Shown here: positions 42,501 through 51,716 of the stretch, in pieces | Layout: each line of letters starts with the position of its first letter | Numbering within the stretch: the first letter of the stretch is position 1 | Translations under genes and position numbers: made by a program | Assembly (NCBI GenBank): GCA_963697975.1 | Contig: OY969111.1 | Span: 3,906,001 to 3,970,000, forward strand | Length of the DNA stretch: 64,000 nucleotides | From: QHXM01 sp963697975 | Lineage (GTDB): Bacteria > Acidobacteriota > Blastocatellia > Pyrinomonadales > Pyrinomonadaceae | Reading direction: 5' to 3' | The notes under the pieces: generated by a model | What the model was told of the DNA's origin: nothing | What the model saw: the letters and a program-made list of their open reading frames with translations, nothing else | Database searches by the model: none

Positions 42501-44357
42501 TCAGTCTCCGAATTGCAGACGACCACTTAGCGGCTCTTCCGTCCTGCCTTCGTCGCGGGAGTTGTCCGCGTATTGCAGCTTATAAAGTCGCCAGTAGAGG
42601 CCGCGCTGGGTGAGAAGTTCCTGATGCGTGCCTTGCTCGCGGATTTCGCCGTGATGCAGGACGATGATGCGGTCGGCGCGTTGGATGGTCGAGAGACGGT
42701 GAGCGACGACTAAGGATGTGCGGTGGAGCATCACTCGCTCGATGGCCTGCTGGATCAATCGCTCCGTTTCGGTATCAATCGAACTGGTCGCTTCGTCTAG
42801 GATGAGCAGCGCGGGGTCAAAGGCGAGCGCCCGCGCAAAAGAGATGAGTTGCTTCTGCCCGACCGAGAGACCAGCGCCGCGCTCTTTCACTTCCGTTTTG
42901 TAGCCTTCGTGCAGGCGCTGGATAAAGCGGTCGGCGTGAACCTCATTGGCGGCCCAGCGGATGCGTTCATCTGTGATTTCCGTCTTACCGAGCCGGATAT
43001 TGCTCTCGATTGTGCCGCTGAAAAGAAACACGTCCTGCAACACGACGGCGAAGTTTTCGTGTAGAGCCTGCAAATCCCAATCGCGCACGTCAACGCCGTC
43101 CAGCAGCACGCGCCCGCGCTGCACGTCGTAAAAACGCATCAGGAGATTCGTAATCGTCGTCTTGCCTGAGCCTGTATGGCCGACGAGCGCGACGGATTGC
43201 CCCGGCTCGACCGTAAACGAAACGTCCTTCAAGACCCAGTCGTCTTCCTTGTAAGCGAACCAGACATTCTCAAACTCTATCCGCCCGGCAGCGCGTCCCG
43301 CTTTCTGTGGTTTCTCCGGCGTCGTGACGGTGATGGGCAGATCGAGCGTCTTGAAGATGCGATGCGAGGCGACGACCGCCGCTTGCAGCACATTGTACTT
43401 GTCCGAGATGTCGCGTATCGGCTGAAACAGTGCCTGCGAATATTGAATGAACGCGACGAGCGCACCGATGGTCATCGCACCGCTGCCCATCACGCGCCAC
43501 CCGCCGTACCAGATAATCAGCGCGACGCCGATTGCGCCGATGAGATCAACGAGCGGGAAGAAGACTGCGTAATAAAAGATAGTTTGAATATTGGCGTTGC
43601 GGTAATCGTCGTTGATGTCGTCGAATTGTTTGAGCGACTTCTTTTCGGCGTTGAAAATCTGGACGGTCTGCGCGCCGGAGAAATGCTCCTGTAGAAAAGC
43701 GTTGATGCGCGCCAGTTTCGTCCTGACCATGTCGTAGCCGCGCCTTGCGCCGATGCGAAACCAACGCGTTGCCAGCATGAGCAGCGGCACGGTGACGAGG
43801 GTAACGAGCGTCAGTTGCCAGTCCATCCACAGCATGATTCCGATGATGGCGAAGATCATCACCAGATCGCCGAGCAGGTCAATGATGCCGGAAGTGAAAA
43901 GCTCGTTGAGCGCATCCACGTCCGAAGTCAGCCGCGTCATCACGCGCCCGACCGGATTACGGTCGTAATAGGCGACTTCCTGATGTTGCAGCTTGCGATA
44001 AAGCTCGCTTCGGAGATCGTACATCACGCGCTGGCCGACAGAGTTGAGCAGCACTTCCTGAATATAAGCGAAACCGAATTGCAGGAGCTTGACGCCGAGA
44101 AAGCCGAGCGCGAGCCATTGCAGTCCGTCGATGTGGCTACGGTCTGTCTGCGCCGGGATGATGTGATAATCAACGGCCCACTTCGTAAACATCGGCTGCA
44201 TGATGCCGAGCATGTTCAGTACCAATGTGAGGAGGAGCGCGGGCACAAGCATGCGTAGGTAAGGCTTCAGGTATCGCATCAGGCGGCGCGTCACCTGCCA
44301 GTCGTTAGTCTTGCCGATGGCCTCTTCTTCGTGAAATTGTTTGACCGCTGTCGCCAT
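42501..44357 (-). CDS. ABC exporter half-transporter, catalytic-site subunit
   Basis: It has 618 residues from ATG 44357. An N-terminal six-helix membrane domain (about 30-330) is fused to a nucleotide-binding domain: Walker A GHTGSGKTT, signature LSVGQ (variant of LSGGQ), Walker B ILDEATSSID with the catalytic Glu. The partner at 44878-46623 has a perfect LSGGQ but Asp in place of that Glu. This complementarity is that of heterodimeric exporters such as TM287/288, with one working and one degenerate ATP site. Drug, lipid or peptide export is likely; substrate unknown. Confidence 0.9.
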   Translation of the reverse strand: MATAVKQFHEEEAIGKTNDWQVTRRLMRYLKPYLRMLVPALLLTLVLNMLGIMQPMFTKWAVDYHIIPAQTDRSHIDGLQWLALGFLGVKLLQFGFAYIQEVLLNSVGQRVMYDLRSELYRKLQHQEVAYYDRNPVGRVMTRLTSDVDALNELFTSGIIDLLGDLVMIFAIIGIMLWMDWQLTLVTLVTVPLLMLATRWFRIGARRGYDMVRTKLARINAFLQEHFSGAQTVQIFNAEKKSLKQFDDINDDYRNANIQTIFYYAVFFPLVDLIGAIGVALIIWYGGWRVMGSGAMTIGALVAFIQYSQALFQPIRDISDKYNVLQAAVVASHRIFKTLDLPITVTTPEKPQKAGRAAGRIEFENVWFAYKEDDWVLKDVSFTVEPGQSVALVGHTGSGKTTITNLLMRFYDVQRGRVLLDGVDVRDWDLQALHENFAVVLQDVFLFSGTIESNIRLGKTEITDERIRWAANEVHADRFIQRLHEGYKTEVKERGAGLSVGQKQLISFARALAFDPALLILDEATSSIDTETERLIQQAIERVMLHRTSLVVAHRLSTIQRADRIIVLHHGEIREQGTHQELLTQRGLYWRLYKLQYADNSRDEGRTEEPLSGRLQFGD

Positions 44358-44374
44358 TGGTTCTCAATTACCGC

Positions 44375-44854
44375 TTAGTCGTTCTTTCGCGTTTCCCAGA
44401 TGCCACGCCCGGCAATTGCCGCGCGCAGGTCGTCGCGCTGAGGTTTATGCAGCAGAATGCCGAAGCCACTCAGAACGAAGAAAAAATAGTAGTACTCCAC
44501 ACCCGTGCTTAAATAGACGATGAACCCTAGGATGCCGATTGACTCACAGAGCGCGAAGGCGATGATGTATGCGCTGCGCGCCAGTTCAACTTTCCGCTGC
44601 GTTATGGCCTGCGTCAGCATCTTCTGCTTGAGAAGAAAGGACGCGCCGAGCTGGCCTAAACCGACTGCCAGCAGAATCCAGAACAGAATTTTGTCAGCCT
44701 CGGGCGTCGGCTGCACAAATCTCGTGACGACGAAGACGGCGCTCACCAACACCAGAATCGCCAGCCAGATAATACGCAGGGTGCGGTAACTGGCGTCCGC
44801 CTTCCTGTCTTGCTCGACATCTTTAGCTTTTGATTCGTCTATTCCCAGACTCAT
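44375..44854 (-). CDS. Four-helix membrane protein between the two ABC genes
   Basis: It has 159 residues from ATG 44854. Four hydrophobic segments: IIWLAILVLVSAVFVV, ILFWILLAVGLGQLGASFLL, AYIIAFALCESIGILGFIVY and YYYFFFVLSGFGILL. It lies 23 bases after one ABC gene and 17 before the next, so it is cotranscribed with both. No family was recognised. It may be an accessory subunit of the exporter. Confidence 0.8.
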   Translation of the reverse strand: MSLGIDESKAKDVEQDRKADASYRTLRIIWLAILVLVSAVFVVTRFVQPTPEADKILFWILLAVGLGQLGASFLLKQKMLTQAITQRKVELARSAYIIAFALCESIGILGFIVYLSTGVEYYYFFFVLSGFGILLHKPQRDDLRAAIAGRGIWETRKND

Positions 44855-44877
44855 AACAGGAATCTCTCTGGCCGAAC

Positions 44878-46623
44878 TTAACTCGCCGCCAGCTCTTCTT
44901 CCAAAAGTTGCCGCTCGTAGAGGTCCGCGTATTCACCGCCGAGCGCGAGCAACTCTGAGTGCGTGCCGCGTTCGACAATCCGCCCGTCATCGAGCACGCA
45001 AATCAAATCGGCGTCTCTGACGGTCGAGATGCGGTGCGAGATGATGATGCTGGTGCGCTCGCGCATCACGCCGCGCAGGCGACCCAGAATCTTCTCCTCA
45101 GTATAAGTATCAACGGAAGAGAGCGCATCGTCCAAAATTAAAATCTTCGGCTGGCGCATCACCGCGCGGGCAATCGCTGTGCGCTGTTTCTGCCCGCCCG
45201 AAAGAGTGATGCCGCGTTCTCCCACCAGCGTCTCGAAGCCGTCGGGGAAGCCGCGTATGTCTTCGGTCAGCCCCGCGATCTCCGCCGCCCATTCAACTTC
45301 AGCCCTCTCCGCTTTTTCAACGCCGAACGCGATGTTCTCTGCGAGCGTGTCGCTGAAGAGAAAAGTCTCCTGCGGGACATAGCCGACCGCGGCGCGCAAC
45401 TGCGCGAGCGGATACTCGCGTGCGGAAATGCCGTCAATGAAGACCGTGCCGGGCGGCATCTCCAGCAGGCGCGGGATGAGATTCGCCAAGGTTGATTTGC
45501 CTGAGCCTGTGCGCCCGACGAAAGCTACTATCTGTCCCGCTTCGATTGTCAGATTGATGTCGCGCAGCACAGGCTCGTCCAACTCGTTGTAGCTGAACGT
45601 CAGGTTGCGTAGCTCGATTCGACCGGCAATCAGCGGCTGCGGCTTCACGTCGTCTTCGTCATGAATCGTCGGCTGGATAGCCCAGATGGCGTTCATGCGC
45701 TTGAGGCTGGCAGTGCCGCGTTGATAAAGATTGACGACGTAGCCGAGCGCGATGAGCGGCCAGATGAGCCGCGTCAGGTAGAGATTGAATTCCGTGAACT
45801 GGCCAATCGTTATCTCGCCGCGCGCGGCAATCGTCCCGCCGTACCAGAGAATCAGGACGAAGCCCGCGCCAATCAAAAACTGCATGAGCGGACGCATCAC
45901 CGCCGAGACGCGCACCAAGCTCAAATTACGATTCGCATAAGCGCTGTTAAGCTCCTCGAAAGCCGCTATCTCCGCGTTCTCCTGCGCGTAGGCGCGGACC
46001 ACGCGGACGCCGGAAATGTTCTCCTGCGCGCGCGCCGTGATTTGCGCGAAGAAGTCCTGAATCTTCTCGAAGCGAACGTGAACCTGCTGGCCAAAATATT
46101 TAACCGTCAGAGAAACCAGCGGCATCGTCACGAACAGCATCAGTGTGAGACGCACGCTGATCCGCAGCATCAGGGGCAGAATGATAATGACGACGAAGAC
46201 GGTTTGCAGCGTGTACATAATCATCGGCCCGGCGAGTTGGCGCACCGCCGCCAGGTCGTTGGTCGCACGTGCCATCAGATCGCCCGTCCGGTGATCCTGA
46301 AAAAACGATAGCGGCTGGTCAACCAGATGCGCGTAGAAATCGCGGCGCAAGTCGTATTCGACGTGGCGCGACATGCCGATCAGGATGCGGCGTTGAAGAA
46401 AAAGAAACGTGCCGCTGACGAGGCTGACGCCGAGAATCAACAAACTGTAGCGTGTGAGCTTGCCCCAATCAACGCCCGTTTGCTTGAGGTCGTCAACCGC
46501 CCGCCCGACGATGAGCGGGATTAAGAGCGCAATGACGACGGAAGCAAGAATGCAGAGAATGCCCGTGACGAGGGATTTTTTGTAAGGCCGAAAGTAGCGT
46601 GCGAATTTTCGTAGGTCGTCCAT
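44878..46623 (-). CDS. ABC exporter half-transporter, degenerate-site subunit
   Basis: ATG 46623 was chosen (a GTG-type start 18 bases upstream adds an unlikely Cys/Arg-rich leader). It has 581 residues: membrane domain with six helices, then the nucleotide-binding domain with Walker A GRTGSGKST, perfect LSGGQKQR signature, and Walker B ILILDDALSSVD, in which Asp replaces the catalytic Glu. First gene of the three-gene exporter operon. See the partner at 42501. Confidence 0.9.
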   Translation of the reverse strand: MDDLRKFARYFRPYKKSLVTGILCILASVVIALLIPLIVGRAVDDLKQTGVDWGKLTRYSLLILGVSLVSGTFLFLQRRILIGMSRHVEYDLRRDFYAHLVDQPLSFFQDHRTGDLMARATNDLAAVRQLAGPMIMYTLQTVFVVIIILPLMLRISVRLTLMLFVTMPLVSLTVKYFGQQVHVRFEKIQDFFAQITARAQENISGVRVVRAYAQENAEIAAFEELNSAYANRNLSLVRVSAVMRPLMQFLIGAGFVLILWYGGTIAARGEITIGQFTEFNLYLTRLIWPLIALGYVVNLYQRGTASLKRMNAIWAIQPTIHDEDDVKPQPLIAGRIELRNLTFSYNELDEPVLRDINLTIEAGQIVAFVGRTGSGKSTLANLIPRLLEMPPGTVFIDGISAREYPLAQLRAAVGYVPQETFLFSDTLAENIAFGVEKAERAEVEWAAEIAGLTEDIRGFPDGFETLVGERGITLSGGQKQRTAIARAVMRQPKILILDDALSSVDTYTEEKILGRLRGVMRERTSIIISHRISTVRDADLICVLDDGRIVERGTHSELLALGGEYADLYERQLLEEELAAS

Positions 46624-46806
46624 AAGGCGCGAGCGGCACACATCAGCCCCATCATCTTTGCATCAGGGCTTTAAGGAAAACCGCGTGTCTCTATGATGCG
46701 CGATTTTCGCCCGGACGCCAAATGGGGAAACGAACTTTGCGTGTCTGGCCTTGAATTGTACGGGAAGAACGTGGCGAAAGTTTTGAATTAAGCGGCGAGG
46801 AAAGTG

Positions 46807-48567
46807 TCAGTTAATCTGAGAATCGGAGACGAGGAGAGGCGTGCCTGAATCGTCCGCAGCATCTTCCGGGAGGATAGACGATTGCTCGTCAGAAATTTCT
46901 ATGGCGTCGTCGTCGTTAGGCGGAACGCAGACGCAGTTGCGGCCCGCATTCTTTGCGTTGTAGAGCGCGCGGTCGGCGGCGAGTACGAGCGTGTCGCGTG
47001 AAGAAGCGTGCTGCGGAAAGGTTGCTATTCCCAGAGAGGCCGTGACGTGGCCGACGCCGGGCACTTCCATTAGCTCTATGCGTTGTCGCAGGCGCTCCGC
47101 CACAATCATCGCGCCGTCAACTCCGGCCTGTGGAAGAATCACCGCGAACTCTTCGCCGCCATAACGCGCAGCCGTATCCACGCTTCGTAGCTCATCGCGC
47201 AATCCATCCGCCAGCAGGCGCAGCGCAACGTCGCCAGCTTCGTGGCCGAAGGTATCGTTGACACGCTTGAAATTGTCCAAATCGAGCAGGATCAAAGAGA
47301 GCGGCAGGCGCATGCGCGTCGCCATGTGCAGATCACGCTCAAGCTGCATCTCGAAGGAGCGACGATTGAAGCAGCCGGTCAGCCCGTCTGTCAGAGCCTG
47401 CTGCTGCATCTGCGAGAAGAGACGCGCATGGCTGACGGCGACCGTTACCTGATCTGCCACCGTGCGTAAAAGCAAAAGCTCGTTCTCCTGCCAGGTGCGC
47501 GTCGAATCGTCTGAGCGCACCATCAGCACACCCATGAATCGCTTCTGGTAGATAAGCGGCACAGCGGCGAGCGGATGAACGTTGTTTGAGTTGGCGTCAA
47601 GGTCTACGCGCCCGTCCAGTACATAACTTTTGTAGCGACCCGCGAGGCGCACGTTGTAAGCATCCAGATCGGCCAGCAGTTCTGCTGCTTCGGCGTTGTC
47701 GCTGCCCGCGCCGTCGCGGAAATAACAGTTCGTCAGCGGCGCTTTGCCCGGTTCGCCTTCAATCCGCAGAGCGCAATGCTGAACGCTGAGCGCCCGCCCG
47801 ACCTCGGTCACTGTGGTTTGCAGAATGCTGTCAAGCTCCAGTGAGTTGCGGATGGCTGTCGCGATACGATTGACGGCGACTTCGCGTCCGGCCTGTTCTT
47901 GCAGCAGCCGCGCCAGTTTCGTCGTGACGCTGACGGTGAGTTGCAGAGAGGTCGCCTTGGGCATGGACGAGCGCACGGCGGAGGTGAAGGCCGATGCCTG
48001 GAGATGCCCTTCGGCTGAGACGCGTGCCATCAGATATTCAAGCGCCGAATAAACTATGTCAGGCTCGAATGTCCAGATAACGCGGTCTCCATCATCGGCT
48101 TCTGCGTCTTCTTCATCGTTTCCATGGACGGAAGCGAGCAGGGCGGAGAAGCGTGCGTCCGCGATAACCACGAAGCGCTCATAGGCTTTCTCGTTCGTCG
48201 CGCGTTTTAAGAGCACAGGCTCGCGATCCTGATCGCTCGTGCGCAACGGCAAATCTATCAACGCGTCGCCGGGCGAAACGAAGAAGAAGGCTTTGTGCGC
48301 CGCCCGCCCGACCTCTCTCACTCGCGCCAGATCGCGCAACGAGCGCTCCTCCTTCATCGGCAAACTCTCTATGACGAGCGCCGCCAGATTGTTCTCAAGC
48401 ACCACGTCTTCAAAATAATGATGTAGCTGGGCAATAGTCTGCTCGGCGCAGCGAACGGGGGTTAGCTGGCGCGAGTGTTGTGTGAGCAGAGCCTGGTAGA
48501 GTGAGTACATCTGGAATCCGGGCGACGCGGTAAAGAAAAGCGGCGGGTTACGCTTCTGGGGATTCAT
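46807..48567 (-). CDS. Diguanylate cyclase with DICT-like and GAF sensor domains
   Basis: It has 586 residues from ATG 48567. Residues about 10-190 resemble the DICT sensory domain that accompanies diguanylate cyclases (tentative). Residues about 225-385 are a GAF domain. The C-terminal GGDEF domain has an intact active site, RYGGEEF, and an inhibitory I-site RSVD five residues before it, so it should make c-di-GMP from two GTP with product inhibition. A short Asp-rich acidic tail follows. No membrane segment, so it is a cytoplasmic sensor; signal unknown. Confidence 0.87.
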   Translation of the reverse strand: MNPQKRNPPLFFTASPGFQMYSLYQALLTQHSRQLTPVRCAEQTIAQLHHYFEDVVLENNLAALVIESLPMKEERSLRDLARVREVGRAAHKAFFFVSPGDALIDLPLRTSDQDREPVLLKRATNEKAYERFVVIADARFSALLASVHGNDEEDAEADDGDRVIWTFEPDIVYSALEYLMARVSAEGHLQASAFTSAVRSSMPKATSLQLTVSVTTKLARLLQEQAGREVAVNRIATAIRNSLELDSILQTTVTEVGRALSVQHCALRIEGEPGKAPLTNCYFRDGAGSDNAEAAELLADLDAYNVRLAGRYKSYVLDGRVDLDANSNNVHPLAAVPLIYQKRFMGVLMVRSDDSTRTWQENELLLLRTVADQVTVAVSHARLFSQMQQQALTDGLTGCFNRRSFEMQLERDLHMATRMRLPLSLILLDLDNFKRVNDTFGHEAGDVALRLLADGLRDELRSVDTAARYGGEEFAVILPQAGVDGAMIVAERLRQRIELMEVPGVGHVTASLGIATFPQHASSRDTLVLAADRALYNAKNAGRNCVCVPPNDDDAIEISDEQSSILPEDAADDSGTPLLVSDSQIN

Positions 48568-48687
48568 CTGGGACTGCCGGGCAAGCCAGCAGCGGAGTCA
48601 AACCCATTTTTACATGGATTAACATTCTTGTCTAGAATAATTTAAGCTGGAATTGACGGGAAGTCTCGTGCGGGGCGGGCGGGGCGT

Positions 48688-49113
48688 TTAATTAAGCCTG
48701 ATAAAGCTTGTAAGCGCTGTCGCTGCAAGGGCTTGGGTTTCATCCAGAACATCTACCCTGATAGCCAGGATGCGCCGTCCGGCGCGGACCACATGAGCCT
48801 GCGCGGTCACGCGGCCTCGGAGCAGCGGGCGGAGATAGTGAATTGTCAGGTCGACGGTCGTGGTGGTCTGGTCTTTTTCGAGGGAAGTAATGATGGCAAA
48901 AGCGGCGGCGGTATCCACCAAAGATGCGATCACGCCGCCGTGAACGACGCCGTTATTTTGCCTCAACTCGTCGCGCACTTCCAGATACAGGGTGGCCGCG
49001 CCGCGCTTCACCTCGCCAAGTTCTACTTTCAGAAGATGGACGAACGGCACACGCTCGAAAGCCTCGCGGATGCGCTTTTCTTCCTCGGCGGTCAGGGGGG
49101 CGGCGGCTGTCAC
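48688..49113 (-). CDS. PaaI-type hotdog-fold thioesterase
   Basis: It has 141 residues. The motif NNGVVHGGVIASLVDTAAAFA is the PaaI signature (shown in part; HGG with downstream Asp). These enzymes hydrolyse acyl- or aryl-CoA thioesters as tetramers in the cytoplasm. Its start overlaps the stop of the ybjQ gene by four bases, so translation is coupled. Substrate unknown. Confidence 0.88.
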   Translation of the reverse strand: MTAAAPLTAEEEKRIREAFERVPFVHLLKVELGEVKRGAATLYLEVRDELRQNNGVVHGGVIASLVDTAAAFAIITSLEKDQTTTTVDLTIHYLRPLLRGRVTAQAHVVRAGRRILAIRVDVLDETQALAATALTSFIRLN

Positions 49114-49523
49114 GAGCGGTAAGTCTCTCCGGCATCAATTGGCTCGACGATGACGGCTGTGCCGTAGGCGAGCACTTCCGTGACGCCGCCCGAAACTTCC
49201 GTCGCGTCATAACGCGCGCCGACGATGGCATTGGCTCCGAGTTCCGTCGCGTGCTGGATCATAATGTCGAAAGCGTCGGAACGTGTTTGCTCGCACAGTT
49301 GCGACCATGCCGTGATGTTGCCGCCGACCATGCTTTTGAAGGCCGCGCCGATGTTGACGAAGAGATTGCGTGAGCGGACGACGATGCCGCGCACCACGCC
49401 CAGATTCCTGGTGATGCGAAAGCCCGGCAACTCAAAGGCGGTCGTCACCATGTGATGCGAGACGGAGTAGCGCGGCGGGCTGATTTCGTAGGGCGCGAGC
49501 CGTCCCATTGGAGCATTGTTCAT
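49110..49523 (-). CDS. YbjQ/UPF0145 family protein
   Basis: It has 137 residues from ATG 49523. Family features: GFRITRNLGVVRGIVVRSRN, AWSQLCEQTRSDAFDIMIQHA, and GANAIVGARYD. YbjQ proteins form oligomeric rings and have no assigned activity. Overlaps the thioesterase gene by ATGA, so both are in one transcript with the upstream genes on this strand. Confidence 0.9.
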   Translation of the reverse strand: MNNAPMGRLAPYEISPPRYSVSHHMVTTAFELPGFRITRNLGVVRGIVVRSRNLFVNIGAAFKSMVGGNITAWSQLCEQTRSDAFDIMIQHATELGANAIVGARYDATEVSGGVTEVLAYGTAVIVEPIDAGETYRS

Positions 49524-49548
49524 CAGCTATTCCTCATGGCTTAAAAGT

Positions 49549-49950
49549 TCAGTTGGTGAAAAGACTCGGCTGGTCCTCGTCGTCTTCGCCCTCTGCCCGT
49601 TCCACTTCTTCGGGCGTCCAGCGATAGCGTTTCAGATCGCAGCGGCCACGCCCGTCAAAGATGATTCCTTCGGCTTCGAGCATGCGCTGTTGCTTGTCCG
49701 GTGGCAGGATGACGCGAGTGGTCGAGCAAGCGCCCTGAGAATTGATGACGCGCTGCCAGGGCGTTTTATCTTCATTCGCCGCGTGCATCACAAAGCCGAC
49801 GGTGCGCGGCGTGTAGCCTTCGCCTAAGATTTCCGCAATCTGCCCGTAGGTCATCACGCGCCCCACGGGGATGCGCTCAACGAGTTCATAGACGCGCTCG
49901 CGGTAGCCAGCGGACTCCTGCACGGCGCGATCCGGTTCAATCTTGCTCAC
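49549..49950 (-). CDS. Alkyltransferase-like (ATL) DNA-repair protein
   Basis: It has 133 residues from GTG 49950, chosen because a GGA-containing site precedes it; upstream codons overlap the cyclase gene. The domain matches the DNA-binding part of O6-alkylguanine-DNA alkyltransferase (RVMTYGQIAEILG; GFVMHAAN), but the acceptor motif PCHR is PWQR: the reactive Cys is Trp. That is the hallmark of ATL proteins, which bind O6-alkylguanine and pass the lesion to nucleotide-excision repair without transferring the alkyl group. The C-terminus is acidic. Confidence 0.88.
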   Translation of the reverse strand: MSKIEPDRAVQESAGYRERVYELVERIPVGRVMTYGQIAEILGEGYTPRTVGFVMHAANEDKTPWQRVINSQGACSTTRVILPPDKQQRMLEAEGIIFDGRGRCDLKRYRWTPEEVERAEGEDDEDQPSLFTN

Positions 49951-49970
49951 GCGATTTTCCTTTTCTGCTT

Positions 49971-50615
49971 TCAATCCAGTGTTCTGAGGATGGCGCGTGC
50001 GGGTGCGCCGTCGCCCGTGCCGCCTGCGATTTTCAGTGGCAGGCAAATCAATTCGTAATCGCCTGCGGCGACTTCGCGTAAATCCAGTCCCTCAACTATC
50101 ACGACACCGTTTGAGAGTAGCATCAAGTGCGTTTCGTGTCGCTCGGACTGAAATTTCTCCACCGATAAGTAGTCTATCCCGACGAGCCGCGCGCCGGATT
50201 GAACGAGCGCGTGTGCTGCGTCCGGCGCGATGTACGTGAAATCCTTCCGAAAGCCAGTGGTCGTATCTGACCAGAAAGCGGAATTGCGCGTCTTGAAGAT
50301 GATGCGCGTTGCGCCTTCGATGCTTTGCGCGGACAGGTGACTCGCTGTGATAGCGTCCACATCGTCCGGCATCTGGATGACACGCGCCGGGCCGACAAGG
50401 GCGTCGAGCGGCATGGCATCAACTGTCGACGCGCCTTCGATGAAATGGGATGGAGCGTCAACGTGGGTTCCTGTGTGCGCGCCGAAGTGAAGCAGGGAGA
50501 CATTGGCCGCATCATCATCGGCCATCGCCGCCCACTGCCTGATCTCTATTCCCGGATCGCCCGGATAAACAGGCGTCGCCGCCGAGATAGATACGCTGAC
50601 ATCGTAGATCCGCAT
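49971..50615 (-). CDS. Cyclase/kynurenine-formamidase-like metal hydrolase
   Basis: It has 214 residues from ATG 50615; the frame runs upstream to 50669 into a heptamer repeat, so the later start is preferred. It carries the family metal motif in HTGTHVDAPSHF (HxGTHxDxPxH-like). Members hydrolyse N-formylkynurenine or related amides/esters with zinc or manganese in the cytoplasm. Twenty bases upstream of the ATL gene. No other tryptophan-degradation gene is in the window. Confidence 0.88.
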   Translation of the reverse strand: MRIYDVSVSISAATPVYPGDPGIEIRQWAAMADDDAANVSLLHFGAHTGTHVDAPSHFIEGASTVDAMPLDALVGPARVIQMPDDVDAITASHLSAQSIEGATRIIFKTRNSAFWSDTTTGFRKDFTYIAPDAAHALVQSGARLVGIDYLSVEKFQSERHETHLMLLSNGVVIVEGLDLREVAAGDYELICLPLKIAGGTGDGAPARAILRTLD

Positions 50616-50642
50616 GATCCCGTTTAATATAAAGTAAAAGCT

Positions 50643-50780
50643 CGTCAATCGTAAATCGTGAATCGTCAATCGTAAATGGAAAGAGCGTTCTTCTATTTAA
50701 CCCAGGTTGCCAGTTACCGAATCAAGCGGCAGAGCCGTTATAAATAGCAACTTGGATTATTTACAATTCACGATTTACGA
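50643..50780. repeat. Heptamer palindrome, CGTAAAT family
   Basis: Left arm 50643-50677 is five tandem 7-base words (CGTCAAT, CGTAAAT, CGTGAAT, CGTCAAT, CGTAAAT). Right arm 50761-50780 is complementary (ATTCACGATTTACGAG). It lies between the divergent cyclase and mqnA genes; same family as the arms at 57029-57496. Confidence 0.85.
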
Positions 50781-50835
50781 GTTTTCGATAGATGCTCCTT
50801 TTGCCTTGTACTTCCATCTACGTTAGCATTTCCGG

Positions 50836-51690
50836 GTGACTAACATCATAGAAAAAAGTGTCCCTGTCGAGGATCGAAAGACAGGCGTGCCGCGCCTTGC
50901 TGCTTCCAGTTATTTGAACACGGCTCCGCTCATCTGGAGTTTTATGTACGGCACGAGGCAGCGCGAGGTCGAGTTGGTGACGGATGCCGCACCGGCGCGT
51001 TGCGCCGACATGCTGGCTCGTCGCGAGGTGGAAGCGGCGCTCGTGCCCGTTATCGAATACCAGCGCATCCCTGAGTTGGCCGTCGTGCCCGGAGTCTGCG
51101 TCGGTTCGCACCTTCGTGTGCGAAGCGTTGTGCTGGTGATGAAGGATAAGCTCAACAACTTAAGAGAGGTTCAAACAGTTGCTCTGGACATCTCGTCGCG
51201 CACGTCTGCGGCGCTCGTGCGAGTTATCTTCCGAGAATTTCTGGGATTCGAGCCGGAGTGGAAGGAAAGCGCCCCTGATGTCGCCTCGATGCTGCGAACA
51301 GCGGACGCCGCGTTGATTATCGGCGATCCGGGGATGAGCTTTTCGCGCGAGCATGTAGTTGTGTATGATCTGGCCGAACTATGGCGTGAGCACACGTCTT
51401 TGGGCTTCGTCTTTGCCCTGTGGATGGCGCGCGAGCGCGAACTGGAGAAAATTATCCGTGTTGATTTTGCCGGAGCGCGCGACGAGGGGCTGGAGCATGT
51501 CGAGGAGATTGCTGCGCTCTACAGTGAGACAATCGGATTGCCGCCGCGTGAGATCAAAACGTATTTGCTGGAGAATATCTCTTTCGCGCTGGACGAAGAG
51601 ATGCGCGCCGGGCTGGACCTCTTCTACAGGCTCGCGCACAAGCACGGAATCATAGGGCAAGTCCGGCCTTTACGGATGCTCGGCAGCTAG
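50836..51690 (+). CDS. mqnA: Chorismate dehydratase MqnA (futalosine menaquinone pathway)
   Basis: It has 284 residues from GTG 50836. MqnA-type periplasmic-binding-protein fold: RLAASSYLNTAPLIW, the region EAALVPVIEYQRIPEL, and DISSRTSAALVRVIFREF. It converts chorismate to 3-enolpyruvylbenzoate, the first step of the futalosine route to menaquinone. mqnC lies 1.2 kb downstream on the same strand, separated by a histidine kinase gene. Confidence 0.92.
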   Translation: MTNIIEKSVPVEDRKTGVPRLAASSYLNTAPLIWSFMYGTRQREVELVTDAAPARCADMLARREVEAALVPVIEYQRIPELAVVPGVCVGSHLRVRSVVLVMKDKLNNLREVQTVALDISSRTSAALVRVIFREFLGFEPEWKESAPDVASMLRTADAALIIGDPGMSFSREHVVVYDLAELWREHTSLGFVFALWMARERELEKIIRVDFAGARDEGLEHVEEIAALYSETIGLPPREIKTYLLENISFALDEEMRAGLDLFYRLAHKHGIIGQVRPLRMLGS

Positions 51691-51716
51691 TCGCCTGAAC
51701 ATTTGGGGGACAAACC

